Origin: Thiothrix sp.
GTDB taxonomy: Bacteria > Pseudomonadota > Gammaproteobacteria > Thiotrichales > Thiotrichaceae
Assembly: GCF_028714775.1 (NCBI RefSeq)
Contig: NZ_JAQTLS010000012.1
Span: 62,001-126,000 of the forward strand
DNA: 64,000 nt
Direction of reading: 5' to 3'
The position numbers and the translations under genes are program-made. Below are positions 18,088-31,288 of this stretch, in pieces (position 1 is the first letter of the stretch; each line of letters starts with the position of its first letter). The notes under the pieces were generated by a model. That model was not told where the DNA came from. It made no database searches and saw nothing but the letters and a program-made list of their open reading frames with translations.

Positions 18088-18573
18088 ATGAAACCCCTAT
18101 TCACTACCCCATTCAAAGCACTTTTCCTGCTGCTTTGGTTGTCGCTGCCCGCTTTCGCCACCGACTACACCAACTACTGCAACGACCGCTTCGGCTTCTG
18201 TGTCGATTACCCCAGCAGTTTCAGCATGGAACCGCCCCCAGAAAATGATGACGGGCGTAGATTCCACGACCGCCACGGTTTCCAGATGACTGCCAGCGGC
18301 ATCAACAACGTGCTGGATGCTACGGTTGCCAGCGAGATGAAAAGCACGGTAGGGGATTTTGATACCGTTACTTACCGCAAGAAAGGCAGTAACTGGTATG
18401 CGCTTTCTGGCTACAAGGGCAGGGACATCCTGTACGTGAAAAGCTACGTTGGGCAATCCGCAATCAATACCTTGTACCTGCAATACCCGAAAGCCTTAAA
18501 AACCAACTACGACGCCAGCGTCAGTCGCATCGTCAAGTCATTCGTACCGGGGGATTTGAACGAAGCGCATTAA
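18088..18573 (+). CDS. Small secreted protein of unknown function
   Basis: 161 residues. The N-terminus is a clear Sec signal peptide (hydrophobic LFLLLWLSLPAFA, cleavage expected after Ala 25 or so). The mature part starts with two cysteines seven residues apart (YCNDRFGFCVDYP), probably a disulfide, and has the layout of a small beta-rich periplasmic domain ending IVKSFVPGD. I do not recognise a named family. AAGAAGGAG precedes the ATG, and it follows the broken Mrr gene by 3 bases, so it may be read from that transcript. Confidence 0.75.
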   Translation: MKPLFTTPFKALFLLLWLSLPAFATDYTNYCNDRFGFCVDYPSSFSMEPPPENDDGRRFHDRHGFQMTASGINNVLDATVASEMKSTVGDFDTVTYRKKGSNWYALSGYKGRDILYVKSYVGQSAINTLYLQYPKALKTNYDASVSRIVKSFVPGDLNEAH

Positions 18574-20485
<1,912 letters not shown>

Positions 20486-20495
20486 GGAAACCACC

Positions 20496-20816
20496 ATGAA
20501 GCCCGCCGATGACGATACCGATTTCTTGCGCAAAGTCAGTGCGAAAGCCACTCGTAAGCTGAAAGCGCAACGGGAGGGGAAACCCCGTGTTTGGATGAAC
20601 TTGGGGATGTTGGGCATCGTCGGCTGGTCAGTGGTTATACCCGTGCTGATTGGTCTGGTTGGTGGCTGGTGGTTGGATCAATGTTGCCCCGGCAAGTACA
20701 TCTGGTCACTGAACTTGCTGATGGTGGGGCTGTTTCTGGGGTGCGTGAATGTTTGCCACTGGCTCAGAAAGGAGTACCGGGCGATGCGCGACGATAAGGA
20801 GCAAAAACATGATTGA
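20496..20816 (+). CDS. atpQ: N-type ATPase accessory membrane protein AtpQ
   Basis: 106 residues: a basic cytoplasmic N-terminus (about 1-35) and two membrane helices (GIVGWSVVIPVLIGLVGGWW and SLNLLMVGLFLGCVNVCHW). This matches AtpQ, an AtpI/AtpZ-like protein found only in N-ATPase operons, proposed to help assemble the rotor ring or carry ions. The call rests on position and topology. Its 3' end overlaps atpR by 8 bases. Confidence 0.85.
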   Translation: MKPADDDTDFLRKVSAKATRKLKAQREGKPRVWMNLGMLGIVGWSVVIPVLIGLVGGWWLDQCCPGKYIWSLNLLMVGLFLGCVNVCHWLRKEYRAMRDDKEQKHD

Positions 20817-21093
20817 AAGTTTGGCACCGCCGCTGCTGGCAGGCGCGGCACTTGGTGTGTTTTTCTTCGGCGGGTTGTGGTGGACAGTGCGTAAAGGAGC
20901 CACCGCTAACAACCCTGCTGTGTGGTTCATGGGCAGCTTTTTGCTACGCACCGGGCTGACACTGGGTGGGTTTTATGCGGTTGGGGCAGGGGATTGGCAA
21001 CGCCTGTTAGCAGCGCTACTGGGCTTTGCCTTGGCACGCATGGTGCTGACCCGTTTCAGCCCTTCACCACAGGAGCATCGCCATGCACCTTAG
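20809..21093 (+). CDS. atpR: N-type ATPase accessory membrane protein AtpR
   Basis: 94 residues with three predicted membrane helices, starting at the ATG after AAGGAG. AtpR is the second protein peculiar to N-ATPase operons; in the family, conserved arginines in its membrane segments were proposed to contact the c-ring carboxylates. Arginines are present here at the membrane (TVRKG, FLLRTGLTLGG, ARMVLTR). The call is by position, size and topology. It overlaps atpB by 11 bases. Confidence 0.85.
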   Translation: MIESLAPPLLAGAALGVFFFGGLWWTVRKGATANNPAVWFMGSFLLRTGLTLGGFYAVGAGDWQRLLAALLGFALARMVLTRFSPSPQEHRHAP

Positions 21094-21754
21094 TTCCGAC
21101 GAGCTGATTTTCTGGCAATACGGTTTTGCAAAACTCAACCTGACCATCGTCACAACATGGGGGCTGATGCTGGCGCTGACGTTTGGCGCATGGCTGATTA
21201 CCCGCAAGCTAAGCGACGATATATTCATTTCGCGCTGGCAGCATGTGTTGGAAGTGATTGTGCTAGGAGTAAAGGCGCAGATTGAGGAAGTTGGTTTGTC
21301 CCAGTCACGCAAATACATCAGTTTCATTGGCACGCTGTTCCTGTTCATTGTGGTGTCGAATCTGGCAGCGGTCATTCCCGGCTACGAGCCGCCGACTGGC
21401 TCGCTGTCTACCAGTACCGCGCTAGCAATCTGTGTGTTTGTTGCCGTGCCGCTATTCGGGATACGCGAACTGGGGGTGCTTGGCTACCTCAAATCTTATT
21501 TGCACCCGACACCTGTGATGTTGCCGTTCAATATCATCAGCGAAATTTCCCGCACCTTGGCGCTGGCGATCCGTTTATTCGGTAATGTCATGAGCGGCGG
21601 GATGATTATCGCCATTTTGTTGACCATTACCCCGCTATTTTTCCCGGTGGTGATGAATGTATTGCACCTGCTGACCGGGATGGTGCAAGCCTATATTTTC
21701 AGTATCCTCGCTACCGTCTATATCGCTGCGGCGACACGCGGCGAGGGAGCCTGA
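21083..21754 (+). CDS. atpB: N-type ATPase subunit a
   Basis: 223 residues, five to six membrane helices. The stator channel subunit. The conserved arginine is in ISEISRTLALAIRLFGNVMSGG (ALAIRLFGN), and the last helix has TGMVQAYIFSILATVYIAAA with the family glutamine. CAGGAG precedes the ATG. It is slightly shorter than E. coli subunit a (271), as usual for N-type operons. Confidence 0.95.
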   Translation: MHLSSDELIFWQYGFAKLNLTIVTTWGLMLALTFGAWLITRKLSDDIFISRWQHVLEVIVLGVKAQIEEVGLSQSRKYISFIGTLFLFIVVSNLAAVIPGYEPPTGSLSTSTALAICVFVAVPLFGIRELGVLGYLKSYLHPTPVMLPFNIISEISRTLALAIRLFGNVMSGGMIIAILLTITPLFFPVVMNVLHLLTGMVQAYIFSILATVYIAAATRGEGA

Positions 21755-21782
21755 CCCATGTTAATAACACAAGGAAATACTC

Positions 21783-22082
21783 ATGGATAACATGACCCTG
21801 ATTGCGATTGCCTCCATCGTTACTGCCGGGTTGACCATTGCCATTGGCGGCATTGGCCCGGCACTGGGGGAAGGCCGCGCCGTTGCTACCGCACTTAGCT
21901 CGTTGGCACAACAGCCGGATGCCGCGCCCACCATTACCCGCACGCTGTTTGTGGGGTTGGCGATGATTGAATCCATTGCCATTTACTGTTTTGTGGTTTC
22001 CATGATCCTGATTTTTGCCAACCCCTTTTGGAGTCACGCCATTGCTACCATAGCAGCGGGAGGGACAGCTTGTGCTAATTGA
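21783..22082 (+). CDS. atpE: N-type ATPase rotor subunit c
   Basis: 99 residues, two membrane helices joined by the polar loop SSLAQQPDA. The ion-binding carboxylate is in helix 2, in MIESIAIY: Glu followed by Ser and, four residues on, Tyr, which are the residues used for Na+ in Ilyobacter-type c subunits. Helix 1 has GPALGEGRA, with a second Glu where Na+ c subunits have Gln. Double-carboxylate c subunits are typical of N-ATPases; Na+ was predicted, but one Burkholderia N-type ring has been reported as proton-specific, so the coupling ion stays open. AAGGAAA precedes the ATG. Confidence 0.95.
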   Translation: MDNMTLIAIASIVTAGLTIAIGGIGPALGEGRAVATALSSLAQQPDAAPTITRTLFVGLAMIESIAIYCFVVSMILIFANPFWSHAIATIAAGGTACAN

Positions 22083-22878
22083 CTGGTTCACCGTTGGCGC
22101 TCAAGCGGTTAACTTCCTGATCCTGATGTGGCTGCTGAAGCGCTTCCTTTACAAGCCGGTGTTGGATGCTATTGACGGTCGTGAACAACGCCTCCTCCGC
22201 CAGATGCAAGATATGCAAGCTGCGCAAGCTGCTGCCGCACAGGAGCGCGAGGAATTCGAGCGCAAAAATGCCGAATTCGAGCAGCAACATGCCACTCTGT
22301 TGGAACAAGCCACGACCGAAGCACAAGCCGCCCGTCAGCAATTGCTGGAAGCTGCCCGTGCGGAAGCTGCTGCCTTACGTGCCCAATGGCAGGAAGCTTT
22401 GGATAGGGAACAGCAAAGCTTGAGCCGTGGCATTGCTACCCGTACCCGCCAAGAAGTGTTCGCCATTACCCGCAAAACCCTGACCGATCTGGCAGATACC
22501 GGGCTGGAAGCACGCATGGTCGCGGTATTCATCCGCCGCTTGCAAGCTTTGGGTATGGTGGAAAAAGTGCAAATGTGTACGCCCGCTGGACAAAAGGATT
22601 GCCAAGTGCTGATCCGCAGCGCATTCCTGCTGCCGCCCACCGAACAGGCAGCGCTTACGCAGACCGTGCAAAGCATGTTGCCTATCCAACCCAGTATCCG
22701 TTTCGAGACTGAGCCGGAGTTGCTCAGCGGCATCGAACTCATCAGCAACGGTCACAAGCTGGAATGGAGCATTGCGGATTACCTGACCGCGCTGGAGGCA
22801 AGCATCGGGGACTTGCTCCACACGCTAACGCCTCCCGCTGCTCCGACTGCACCGCACCCGGAACCCGCCCATGTATGA
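22072..22878 (+). CDS. atpF: N-type ATPase subunit b with fused delta-like C-terminus
   Basis: 268 residues, much longer than a normal b subunit (156). One N-terminal membrane helix ([18 protein letters not shown] region), a long coiled coil with many Ala, Glu and Gln (about 40-135), then a C-terminal part from about 150 that resembles delta ([15 protein letters not shown]). No separate atpH exists in the operon, so this protein likely fills both stator roles. The GTG start follows GGGAGG and overlaps atpE by 11 bases. Confidence 0.92.
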   Translation: MLIDWFTVGAQAVNFLILMWLLKRFLYKPVLDAIDGREQRLLRQMQDMQAAQAAAAQEREEFERKNAEFEQQHATLLEQATTEAQAARQQLLEAARAEAAALRAQWQEALDREQQSLSRGIATRTRQEVFAITRKTLTDLADTGLEARMVAVFIRRLQALGMVEKVQMCTPAGQKDCQVLIRSAFLLPPTEQAALTQTVQSMLPIQPSIRFETEPELLSGIELISNGHKLEWSIADYLTALEASIGDLLHTLTPPAAPTAPHPEPAHV

Positions 22879-24298
22879 CACTACCCTGCACTCCGCACTG
22901 GAGGGTGCATTCCAAAGCATCCGCCAAGCGCGTGAAGCCTTCACCCCGCCTTTGCAGGCACGTGAAATCGGGCACGTCAGCAGCGTTGCGACTGGCATTG
23001 CCCGCGTTACCGGCTTGCCGAATGTGGGCTTTGAAGAATTGGTGAAATTCCCCGGTGGACTTTACGGCATTGCTTTCGATTTGGCGGAAACCGACATCGG
23101 CGTGGTGTTGCTGGGCGATTACTGGCATTTGCAAGCCGGAGATGAGGTGGAACGCACTGGCAGGGTTATGGATGTGCCGGTCGGCGATGCGCTGATCGGG
23201 CGTGTTATCAACCCACTGGGCGTGGCGCTGGATGACAAGGGCGTGCTAGCTTTTACCCAACGCTTACCGATTGAACGTCCTGCCGCCCCGATCATGGATC
23301 GTGATCCGGTCACTGTACCTTTGCAAACCGGCATCAAGGTGATCGACGCGCTGGTTCCCATTGGGCGTGGGCAACGCGAACTGATCCTCGGCGACCGCCA
23401 GACCGGCAAAACCACCATCGCGGTCGATACCATCCTCAACCAGCATGACCAGAATGTGCTGTGCGTGTATTGCGCGATTGGGCAGCGGGCATCTGCCGTG
23501 GCGAAAGTGGTTGCGAGCCTGCGTGAACATGGGGCAATGGCTTACACCATCGTGGTGGTCACTGAGGGCAACGACCCGCCGGGGCTGACGTATATTGCGC
23601 CTTACGCCGCCACCAGCATTGCCGAACATTTCATGCATCAAGGCCGCGACGTGCTGATTGTGTACGACGACCTCACCAACCATGCGCGGGCTTACCGTGA
23701 ACTGTCCTTGCTGTTGCGCCGCCCGCCCGGACGTGAGGCATTTCCCGGCGACATTTTCTACATCCATTCACGCCTACTGGAACGCTCTACGCACTTGCGC
23801 CAACGTTTCGGCGGTGGTTCGTTGACGGCGTTGCCGATCATTGAAACCGAAGCGCAGAATATGGCGGCTTATATCCCCACCAACCTGATTTCGATTACTG
23901 ACGGGCAGATTTACTTGTCGCCCAAGTTGTTTGAATTAGGGGTATTACCGGCGGTGGATGTGGGGCGTTCGGTGTCGCGGGTCGGTGGCAAAGCGCAACT
24001 GGCGGATTACCGCAGGGTGGCGGGCAGCCTCAAGCTGGCTTACGCACAATTCGAGGAACTGGAAGGTTTCGCCCGCTTTGGTACACGGCTGGATGACAAT
24101 ACCCGCAAGGTATTGGCGCACGGGCAACGCATCCGCGCTTGTCTGCAACAAGCCGAACACCAACCCGTGCCCGTCGCCGCACAAATCAGTCTGCTGCAAG
24201 CCCTGAGCGACGGCAAGTTTGATACCGTGCCGTTGGAACAAATGCAGGCTGCCGAACAGCAATTGTATGTCGCCGCCGGTTTCAGGCCAGCGCCATGA
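22871..24298 (+). CDS. atpA: N-type ATPase subunit alpha
   Basis: 475 residues. Non-catalytic nucleotide-binding subunit. Walker A is [13 protein letters not shown] near residue 175, with [15 protein letters not shown] and [20 protein letters not shown] downstream. It is shorter than standard alpha (513), mainly because the N-terminal delta-contact helix is reduced, which fits the altered b/delta arrangement. It overlaps atpF by 8 bases and its stop overlaps the atpG start as ATGA. Confidence 0.96.
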   Translation: MYDTTLHSALEGAFQSIRQAREAFTPPLQAREIGHVSSVATGIARVTGLPNVGFEELVKFPGGLYGIAFDLAETDIGVVLLGDYWHLQAGDEVERTGRVMDVPVGDALIGRVINPLGVALDDKGVLAFTQRLPIERPAAPIMDRDPVTVPLQTGIKVIDALVPIGRGQRELILGDRQTGKTTIAVDTILNQHDQNVLCVYCAIGQRASAVAKVVASLREHGAMAYTIVVVTEGNDPPGLTYIAPYAATSIAEHFMHQGRDVLIVYDDLTNHARAYRELSLLLRRPPGREAFPGDIFYIHSRLLERSTHLRQRFGGGSLTALPIIETEAQNMAAYIPTNLISITDGQIYLSPKLFELGVLPAVDVGRSVSRVGGKAQLADYRRVAGSLKLAYAQFEELEGFARFGTRLDDNTRKVLAHGQRIRACLQQAEHQPVPVAAQISLLQALSDGKFDTVPLEQMQAAEQQLYVAAGFRPAP

Positions 24299-25176
24299 GC
24301 GACAGCATCGAAACCCTGCGCCACCGGATTGACGGAACTGTTGACCTGCAATCGGTGGTGCATACCATGAAGGCGTTGTCCGCCTCCAACATCGGGCAAT
24401 ATGAACGCGCTGTCCACGCGCTGGAAGCCTATTACCACACCGTCGAATTGGGCTTGGTCGCCTGTTTGCGCCAACCTGACGTGCCGCTGCTGGCAACCGA
24501 AACCCAACACAAGAGCGGCATGGCAACCGGGGTGATTGTATTCGGCACGGATCAGGGCTTGGTCGGGCAATTCAACGACGTGTTGGCGGAATTCGTCACC
24601 CATGCCCTGACTGGCTTGCCGGGTGATAAACTGGTGTGGGTAGTCGGCGAACGGATGCGTGACAGGCTGGAAGATGCCGAGTTGCCGCTGACGGGGCTGT
24701 TTAACGTGCCGAATTCGGTGAGTGCTGTTACCGCGCTGATTGGGCAACTGGTGGTGGCAACAGAAAGCGCCCGTGAGCGCGGCAAAATCAGCGGCTTATA
24801 CCTGTTCCACAACCGTCCGGGCGCGGTTTCAGGCCATTACGAACCTGTCACCCAACGTCTGTTACCACTGGATGCCGAATGGCAGCGCAAACTGTTGGCT
24901 CAACCGTGGCTGACCGACAAGCTGCCCGAACCGCTTGGCTCTAGCCCCAAGACCTTGGCAGCACTGATCCGCGAATACCTGTTCGTATCGCTGTTCCGCG
25001 CCTGTGCCGAATCGCTGGCGAGTGAAAATGCTAGCCGTCTGGCAACCATGCAGCGGGCAGAGAAGAATATCGGCGAAATGCTGGAAGGGTTGACGCATAG
25101 CTACCATCAACTGCGGCAAGAGGGGATTGATGCGGAGTTGTTTGATGTGGTGGCAGGGTTTGGCAGCGCTTCGTAA
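24295..25176 (+). CDS. atpG: N-type ATPase subunit gamma
   Basis: 293 residues. Central rotor shaft. The N-terminal helix has [20 protein letters not shown] and the C-terminal helix [24 protein letters not shown], the conserved gamma ends that form the coiled-coil shaft. The middle Rossmann-like part is divergent ([17 protein letters not shown] retained). Last gene of the operon; no obvious terminator follows, only a 26-base gap to the convergent gene. Confidence 0.95.
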   Translation: MSDSIETLRHRIDGTVDLQSVVHTMKALSASNIGQYERAVHALEAYYHTVELGLVACLRQPDVPLLATETQHKSGMATGVIVFGTDQGLVGQFNDVLAEFVTHALTGLPGDKLVWVVGERMRDRLEDAELPLTGLFNVPNSVSAVTALIGQLVVATESARERGKISGLYLFHNRPGAVSGHYEPVTQRLLPLDAEWQRKLLAQPWLTDKLPEPLGSSPKTLAALIREYLFVSLFRACAESLASENASRLATMQRAEKNIGEMLEGLTHSYHQLRQEGIDAELFDVVAGFGSAS

Positions 25177-25202
25177 AATACCCCCTTGGCTACTTGGGCT
25201 AC

Positions 25203-26693
25203 TTATTTATTGAGCGCCAACCGATGCGTATTTTTTAAGGTGCTGTCAGTAACCCATAATTCCCAGCCGTGTTGCGGATCATCATAAGTGACTAGCCATG
25301 TTGGTGGTGTTGTATTGAGCGGGAATGGAGTGCCAATTCCCTCAGAATCTTTCCATTCATGCGCTTTCCACCTTGTACGCAAGGGATCAATACCTACGAC
25401 TTTCGTACCTGCGGGTGTGCCATCGGTTTGCCAGCGTTCGTGTTCTGTACTGAAGTACAAGGGTGAGGAGTGATCCGCTTCATGTGGACGTAGCAACATC
25501 GGGTTCATAAATTCCCCTAACAGCACCAATTTGTCGGCATGGGTGCTGGATAAACTCCATAACTGTGAATACTGCCTACTGTACGGACTGTGTTGGGAAA
25601 AGGTCGGGAAAATCAGCTTATCCCCTCGCACGACAAACGGGACAGGTATTGCAGGCCAATCTTGTCCGCTATCACCGTTGTATTGACCGCCCTTACTTTC
25701 CAACAAGGCTTTTGTTCCGGCGGCTGTACCATCGGTTTGCCATAGTCCCGCTGGGCGTATGCCATCCATTGCCATGTAATAGGCATATTGCCCAAAACTG
25801 AATAAATGCGGTGCTTCTTTCCATTCCCCATTCATGAGTGGGACGCTGAGTAAACGTTGTGTGCCTGCGTCGGTTAAATCGGTGCGCCACCATTCGTCAG
25901 GATCGTGTTGCCCCATGTCACTTAGGGCAAAGTAGAGGTACTTCCCGAAAAAATGCGATCCATCGACTAACGGTGCATTGCCTTTAAATGTGTGGATGTG
26001 TTGTTGCTGCGTTGTTTCGGTATTCAGTGAAAATAACGTCAGCGTATCCATTGCGGCATTCGATTTGCTGACTATTAACAGACCATCATGAGGGGAATCA
26101 ATCAGGCTGAAATATTCACCTCCGGCAAAATGCGCGATAGCTTGTGTTCCTGCTGCTGTACCGTCTGTGCGCCATAGCGTGGCTGGGTTTGTGTAACCTT
26201 GTCCGCTATCATTCGCGATGAAGTAATAGTACGTGGCGGTTTGCAGGGAAGTGGGTTCATATGCGAGTGAGGCATTCACCAGCAACTGTGTTCCAGTTTG
26301 TGTGCCATCGCTTGCCCACAACTCAAAACCGTGCTTGCCATCATCGACCCAAAACAGCACCCGTTCGCCGAGCGCATGAAATTTTGGAAGTGAGCCATTG
26401 AAATCGGAATGGTTATTGACTGGAAACGTGGCGAGATGTAAATCGTTTTTCGATGCACCATCCGTTTTCCATAAGTTTAATTCTTTATTGCGGTCATCCC
26501 AGAAAAAGGCGGGTTCACCTGTATAAGCGGAGAATATGGTGGCTTCGCTAAGATTTTGTGGGTTGCCAATTTCCATCTTGGGTGCGTATGGGTAAATGGC
26601 ATTTGCGATATTTGCTTGAAAAAGCAAAGTGATAGCGAGTAATAAGCAGTGAATGCTTTTAAAGTTATGACTGCGTAGTTTCACGTTAAACAT
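25203..26693 (-). CDS. Secreted WxTDGT-AGT repeat protein
   Basis: 496 residues with an N-terminal signal peptide (hydrophobic CLLLAITLLFQANIANA). The mature protein is built from repeats whose core is an aromatic residue, then TDGT or SDGT, two variable residues and GT: ELWASDGTQTGT, LWRTDGTAAGT, WWRTDLTDAGT, LWQTDGTAAGT, RWQTDGTPAGT, plus a final ELWVTDSTLKNT. The family is known as ELWxxDGT-AGT repeats and is thought to form a beta-propeller-like extracellular domain. Binding partner unknown. It converges on the ATPase operon. Confidence 0.88.
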   Translation of the reverse strand: MFNVKLRSHNFKSIHCLLLAITLLFQANIANAIYPYAPKMEIGNPQNLSEATIFSAYTGEPAFFWDDRNKELNLWKTDGASKNDLHLATFPVNNHSDFNGSLPKFHALGERVLFWVDDGKHGFELWASDGTQTGTQLLVNASLAYEPTSLQTATYYYFIANDSGQGYTNPATLWRTDGTAAGTQAIAHFAGGEYFSLIDSPHDGLLIVSKSNAAMDTLTLFSLNTETTQQQHIHTFKGNAPLVDGSHFFGKYLYFALSDMGQHDPDEWWRTDLTDAGTQRLLSVPLMNGEWKEAPHLFSFGQYAYYMAMDGIRPAGLWQTDGTAAGTKALLESKGGQYNGDSGQDWPAIPVPFVVRGDKLIFPTFSQHSPYSRQYSQLWSLSSTHADKLVLLGEFMNPMLLRPHEADHSSPLYFSTEHERWQTDGTPAGTKVVGIDPLRTRWKAHEWKDSEGIGTPFPLNTTPPTWLVTYDDPQHGWELWVTDSTLKNTHRLALNK

Positions 26694-26718
26694 AGTGCGT
26701 CCTCCGTGAGTGGTGGTA

Positions 26719-28065
26719 TTAGGCTATGGGCTGAATTTTTGTGATGATACTCTCAAACCCACAGTCTTTCAGTTGGGTAAACACCGTCTGCCCCAGCCGT
26801 AACGGCGCAACGCTGCGGATCACTTGCCCCTCCGCATTCGCCCGCACAATCCCGTAACCGCGTTCCAGTGTTGCCAATGGGCTAAGTGCCTGCAATTGCC
26901 CGACCTGTATTTGCAGGTGGTCGCGGGCTTTGTCCAGCCGTTGTTGCATCAGCCGGGGCAGGGCGTGTTGCCAGCGGGTAAGCTGTTCTTGCTGCTGGCG
27001 GATGCTGCGGGTAGGGGATTGCGTTTGCAGGCGGGTTTGCAAATTTCCTAGGTGTTGTTGTTGGCGGCGTAGGTGGCGGGTAAACGCGGAGGCAAGGCGC
27101 ATATCCAATTCATCCAGCCGCTGCGCTTTCTGCTGTAAGCGGTTGGTGGGACGTTGGTTTTCCAACCGTTGTTGCAAGCGCCGGAAGTGTTCGTCCGCCC
27201 GTTGCAGGTAACGTTGTTGGATGCGCCCCAATTGGTGCTGCAAGCGTTGGACATGGGTTTGCAGCACCGCCATTTCCGGCCCGACCAATTCAGCCGCTGC
27301 CGAAGGTGTGGGGGCGCGGACATCGGCAACGAAATCGGCAATGGTAAAGTCGATTTCATGCCCCACGCCGCTGACGATGGGCAGGGGGCAAGCGTAAACG
27401 GCCTGCGCGACATTTTCCTCATTAAATGACCACAAGTCTTCGATGGAACCGCCGCCCCGCGCCAGAATCAGCACATCACAGCGCTGTTCGCGCCCAGCTT
27501 GTTGGATGGCTCGCACAATTTGTTCTTTGGAACCTTCGCCCTGCACCGCAACAGGGTAAACCATCACCGGAATTTGTGGGCAGCGGCGTTTCAAGACGTG
27601 CAGGATGTCGCGGATCGCTGCCCCCGTGGGTGAAGTAATGACGCCGATGCAGCGCGGGAAGGTGGGTAGCGGCTTCTTGTGTTCGTCGGCAAACAGCCCC
27701 TGTGCGTGCAACTTGCGTTTGAGTTCCTCGAACTGGCGTTGCAATGCGCCTTCGCCCGCGCTTTCCATCTGTTCTATCACCATCTGGAATTCGCCGCGCG
27801 GTTCGTACAACCCGACTTTGCCGCGTACCAGCACTTTCATGCCGTTTTCGGGGCGGATTTTCAAATACATAGCGCGGTTGCGGAACATTGCGCAGCGGAC
27901 TTGCGCCCCGGCATCTTTCAAAGTCAGGTAGATATGACCGGATGAGGGTCGGGCGAGGTTGGAGATTTCGCCTTCTACCCACAGGGCAGGGAAGCCGTGG
28001 GTCAGCAGGTGGCTGACTTCGCTGTTGAGTTGGGAAACGGTGAAAACGGTACGTTCGGTTTGCAT
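26719..28065 (-). CDS. xseA: Exodeoxyribonuclease VII large subunit
   Basis: 448 residues (E. coli 456). With XseB degrades single-stranded DNA from both ends. The N-terminal OB fold (about 1-100) includes WVEGEISNLARPSSGHIYLTLKD; the catalytic region has GVITSPTGAAIRDILHVLKRR and LARGGGSIEDLWSFNEE, and HEIDFTIADFVADVRAPTPSAAAE. The C-terminal half (about 260-390) is a Gln/Arg/Leu-rich coiled coil. It is divergent from guaB. Confidence 0.97.
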   Translation of the reverse strand: MQTERTVFTVSQLNSEVSHLLTHGFPALWVEGEISNLARPSSGHIYLTLKDAGAQVRCAMFRNRAMYLKIRPENGMKVLVRGKVGLYEPRGEFQMVIEQMESAGEGALQRQFEELKRKLHAQGLFADEHKKPLPTFPRCIGVITSPTGAAIRDILHVLKRRCPQIPVMVYPVAVQGEGSKEQIVRAIQQAGREQRCDVLILARGGGSIEDLWSFNEENVAQAVYACPLPIVSGVGHEIDFTIADFVADVRAPTPSAAAELVGPEMAVLQTHVQRLQHQLGRIQQRYLQRADEHFRRLQQRLENQRPTNRLQQKAQRLDELDMRLASAFTRHLRRQQQHLGNLQTRLQTQSPTRSIRQQQEQLTRWQHALPRLMQQRLDKARDHLQIQVGQLQALSPLATLERGYGIVRANAEGQVIRSVAPLRLGQTVFTQLKDCGFESIITKIQPIA

Positions 28066-28102
28066 GGCGCGTTTGCTTAGATCGGGTGTAGTTTGATAAC
28101 AG

Positions 28103-28131
28103 TTTACCGGGCTAAGGTCAAACCCTATAAT
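28103..28131 (+). promoter_or_regulatory. Promoter of guaBA
   Basis: TATAAT at 28126-28131 is perfect and TTTACC at 28103-28108 matches the -35 consensus at four of six positions, with the ideal 17-base spacer. Transcription would start near 28138, about 30 bases before the guaB ATG. Confidence 0.65.
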
Positions 28132-28133
28132 AA

Positions 28134-29627
<1,494 letters not shown>

Positions 29628-29631
29628 TTTC

Positions 29632-31209
29632 ATGACACAAAATATTCATGCTGACCGCGTACTGATCCTCGACTTCGGTTCGCAATACACCCAATTGATT
29701 GCGCGGCGCGTGCGTGAAGTCGGTGTTTACTGCGAAATTTACCCGTGGGATGTGGATGCTGACGCGGTAGCCTCGTTCGGTGCGAAGGGCATTATCCTCT
29801 CCGGTGGCCCTGAATCCGTCACTGATGCCGAACCGCCGAAAGCCCCGGATAACGTGTTCAGTTTGGGCGTACCCGTGCTGGGCATTTGCTACGGGATGCA
29901 GACCATGGCGGTGCAACTGGGCGGCGCGGTGGAAACCTCCGACCATTGCGAATTCGGTTACGCGCAAGTGCGGGCGCACGGGCATACGGCGCTGTTGAAA
30001 GAAATTGAAGACCACGTATCGCCTGACGGTTTCGGCCTGCTGGATGTGTGGATGTCGCACGGCGATAAAGTTACCGCACTGCCGGAAGGCTTCAAGCTGA
30101 TGGCAAGCACGGCCTCTGCGCCGATTGCAGGCATGGCGGATGAAACGCGCCATTTCTACGCGCTGCAATTCCATCCAGAAGTGACCCACACTAGGCAGGG
30201 CAAGCGCATCCTGCAACGTTTCGTGCAAGACATCTGCGGCTGCGCGGGTTTGTGGACGACCGCGAACATCATCGAAGAAAACATCCGTACTGTGCGCGAA
30301 AAAGTCGGTACGGATGAAGTCATCCTTGGTTTGTCTGGCGGCGTGGATTCCTCCGTGGTGGCGGCTTTGTTGCACAAGGCGATTGGTACGCAATTGACCT
30401 GCGTTTTCGTTGACACTGGCCTGTTGCGTTACCGCGAAGGCGACCAAGTAATGGCGATGTTCGCCGAACACATGGGTGTGAAAGTCATCCGTGTGGATGC
30501 GGAAGAACGTTTCCTGTCTGCCTTGGCGGGTGTCACTGACCCGGAAAAGAAGCGCAAGATCATCGGCGGCATGTTCATCGAAATTTTCGACGAAGAATCT
30601 TCCAAACTAACTTCCGCAAAATGGCTGGCGCAGGGCACGATTTACCCCGATGTGATCGAGTCTGCGGGCGCGAAAACAGGCAAGGCGCACTTGATCAAGT
30701 CGCACCATAACGTTGGCGGTTTGCCAGAAAACATGAAAATGGGTTTGGTCGAGCCACTGCGCGAACTCTTCAAAGACGAAGTGCGCGTGATGGGCGTGGA
30801 ACTCGGTTTGCCGCCGGAAATGGTTTACCGCCATCCGTTCCCCGGCCCTGGCTTGGGCGTGCGTATCTTGGGCGAAGTGAAAAAAGACTACGCCGACTTG
30901 CTGCGTTTGGCTGACCACATCTTCATTGAAGAACTGCGCAAACACGACCTCTACGACAAGACTTCGCAAGCGTTTGCGGTGTTCCTGCCCGTAAAATCGG
31001 TGGGTGTCACGGGCGATGGTCGCCGTTACGACTACGTGATTGCACTGCGGGCGGTCGAAACCATCGACTTCATGACTGCACGTTGGGCGCATTTGCCGTA
31101 TGACTTCCTTGATCTGCTGTCACGGCGGATTATCAATGAAATACGCGGTATTTCCCGCGTGGTTTATGATATTTCGGGGAAACCGCCTGCGACGATTGAG
31201 TGGGAATAA
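29632..31209 (+). CDS. guaA: GMP synthase (glutamine-hydrolysing)
   Basis: 525 residues, identical to the E. coli length. Amidates XMP to GMP. The N-terminal class I glutamine amidotransferase domain has the nucleophile Cys in GICYGMQ (about residue 86) and its His-Glu partners in [10 protein letters not shown]; the PP-loop synthetase domain has [15 protein letters not shown] near residue 235, and the C-terminal dimerisation domain ends with PATIEWE. Confidence 0.98.
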   Translation: MTQNIHADRVLILDFGSQYTQLIARRVREVGVYCEIYPWDVDADAVASFGAKGIILSGGPESVTDAEPPKAPDNVFSLGVPVLGICYGMQTMAVQLGGAVETSDHCEFGYAQVRAHGHTALLKEIEDHVSPDGFGLLDVWMSHGDKVTALPEGFKLMASTASAPIAGMADETRHFYALQFHPEVTHTRQGKRILQRFVQDICGCAGLWTTANIIEENIRTVREKVGTDEVILGLSGGVDSSVVAALLHKAIGTQLTCVFVDTGLLRYREGDQVMAMFAEHMGVKVIRVDAEERFLSALAGVTDPEKKRKIIGGMFIEIFDEESSKLTSAKWLAQGTIYPDVIESAGAKTGKAHLIKSHHNVGGLPENMKMGLVEPLRELFKDEVRVMGVELGLPPEMVYRHPFPGPGLGVRILGEVKKDYADLLRLADHIFIEELRKHDLYDKTSQAFAVFLPVKSVGVTGDGRRYDYVIALRAVETIDFMTARWAHLPYDFLDLLSRRIINEIRGISRVVYDISGKPPATIEWE

Positions 31210-31218
31210 TTGGCGATA

Positions 31219-31241
31219 GGGGGCATATACTCTATGCCCCC
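31219..31241. other. Strong stem-loop after guaA
   Basis: Perfect 9-base arms GGGGGCATA and TATGCCCCC with a 5-base loop, starting 9 bases after the guaA stop. There is no U-tract after it, so it is not a standard intrinsic terminator; it may stabilise guaBA mRNA or structure the leader of the next gene. Confidence 0.55.
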
Positions 31242-31288
31242 AACAGGTGATAATAGTTCCTAAGAATAATATTTCAGAGGACACCACC

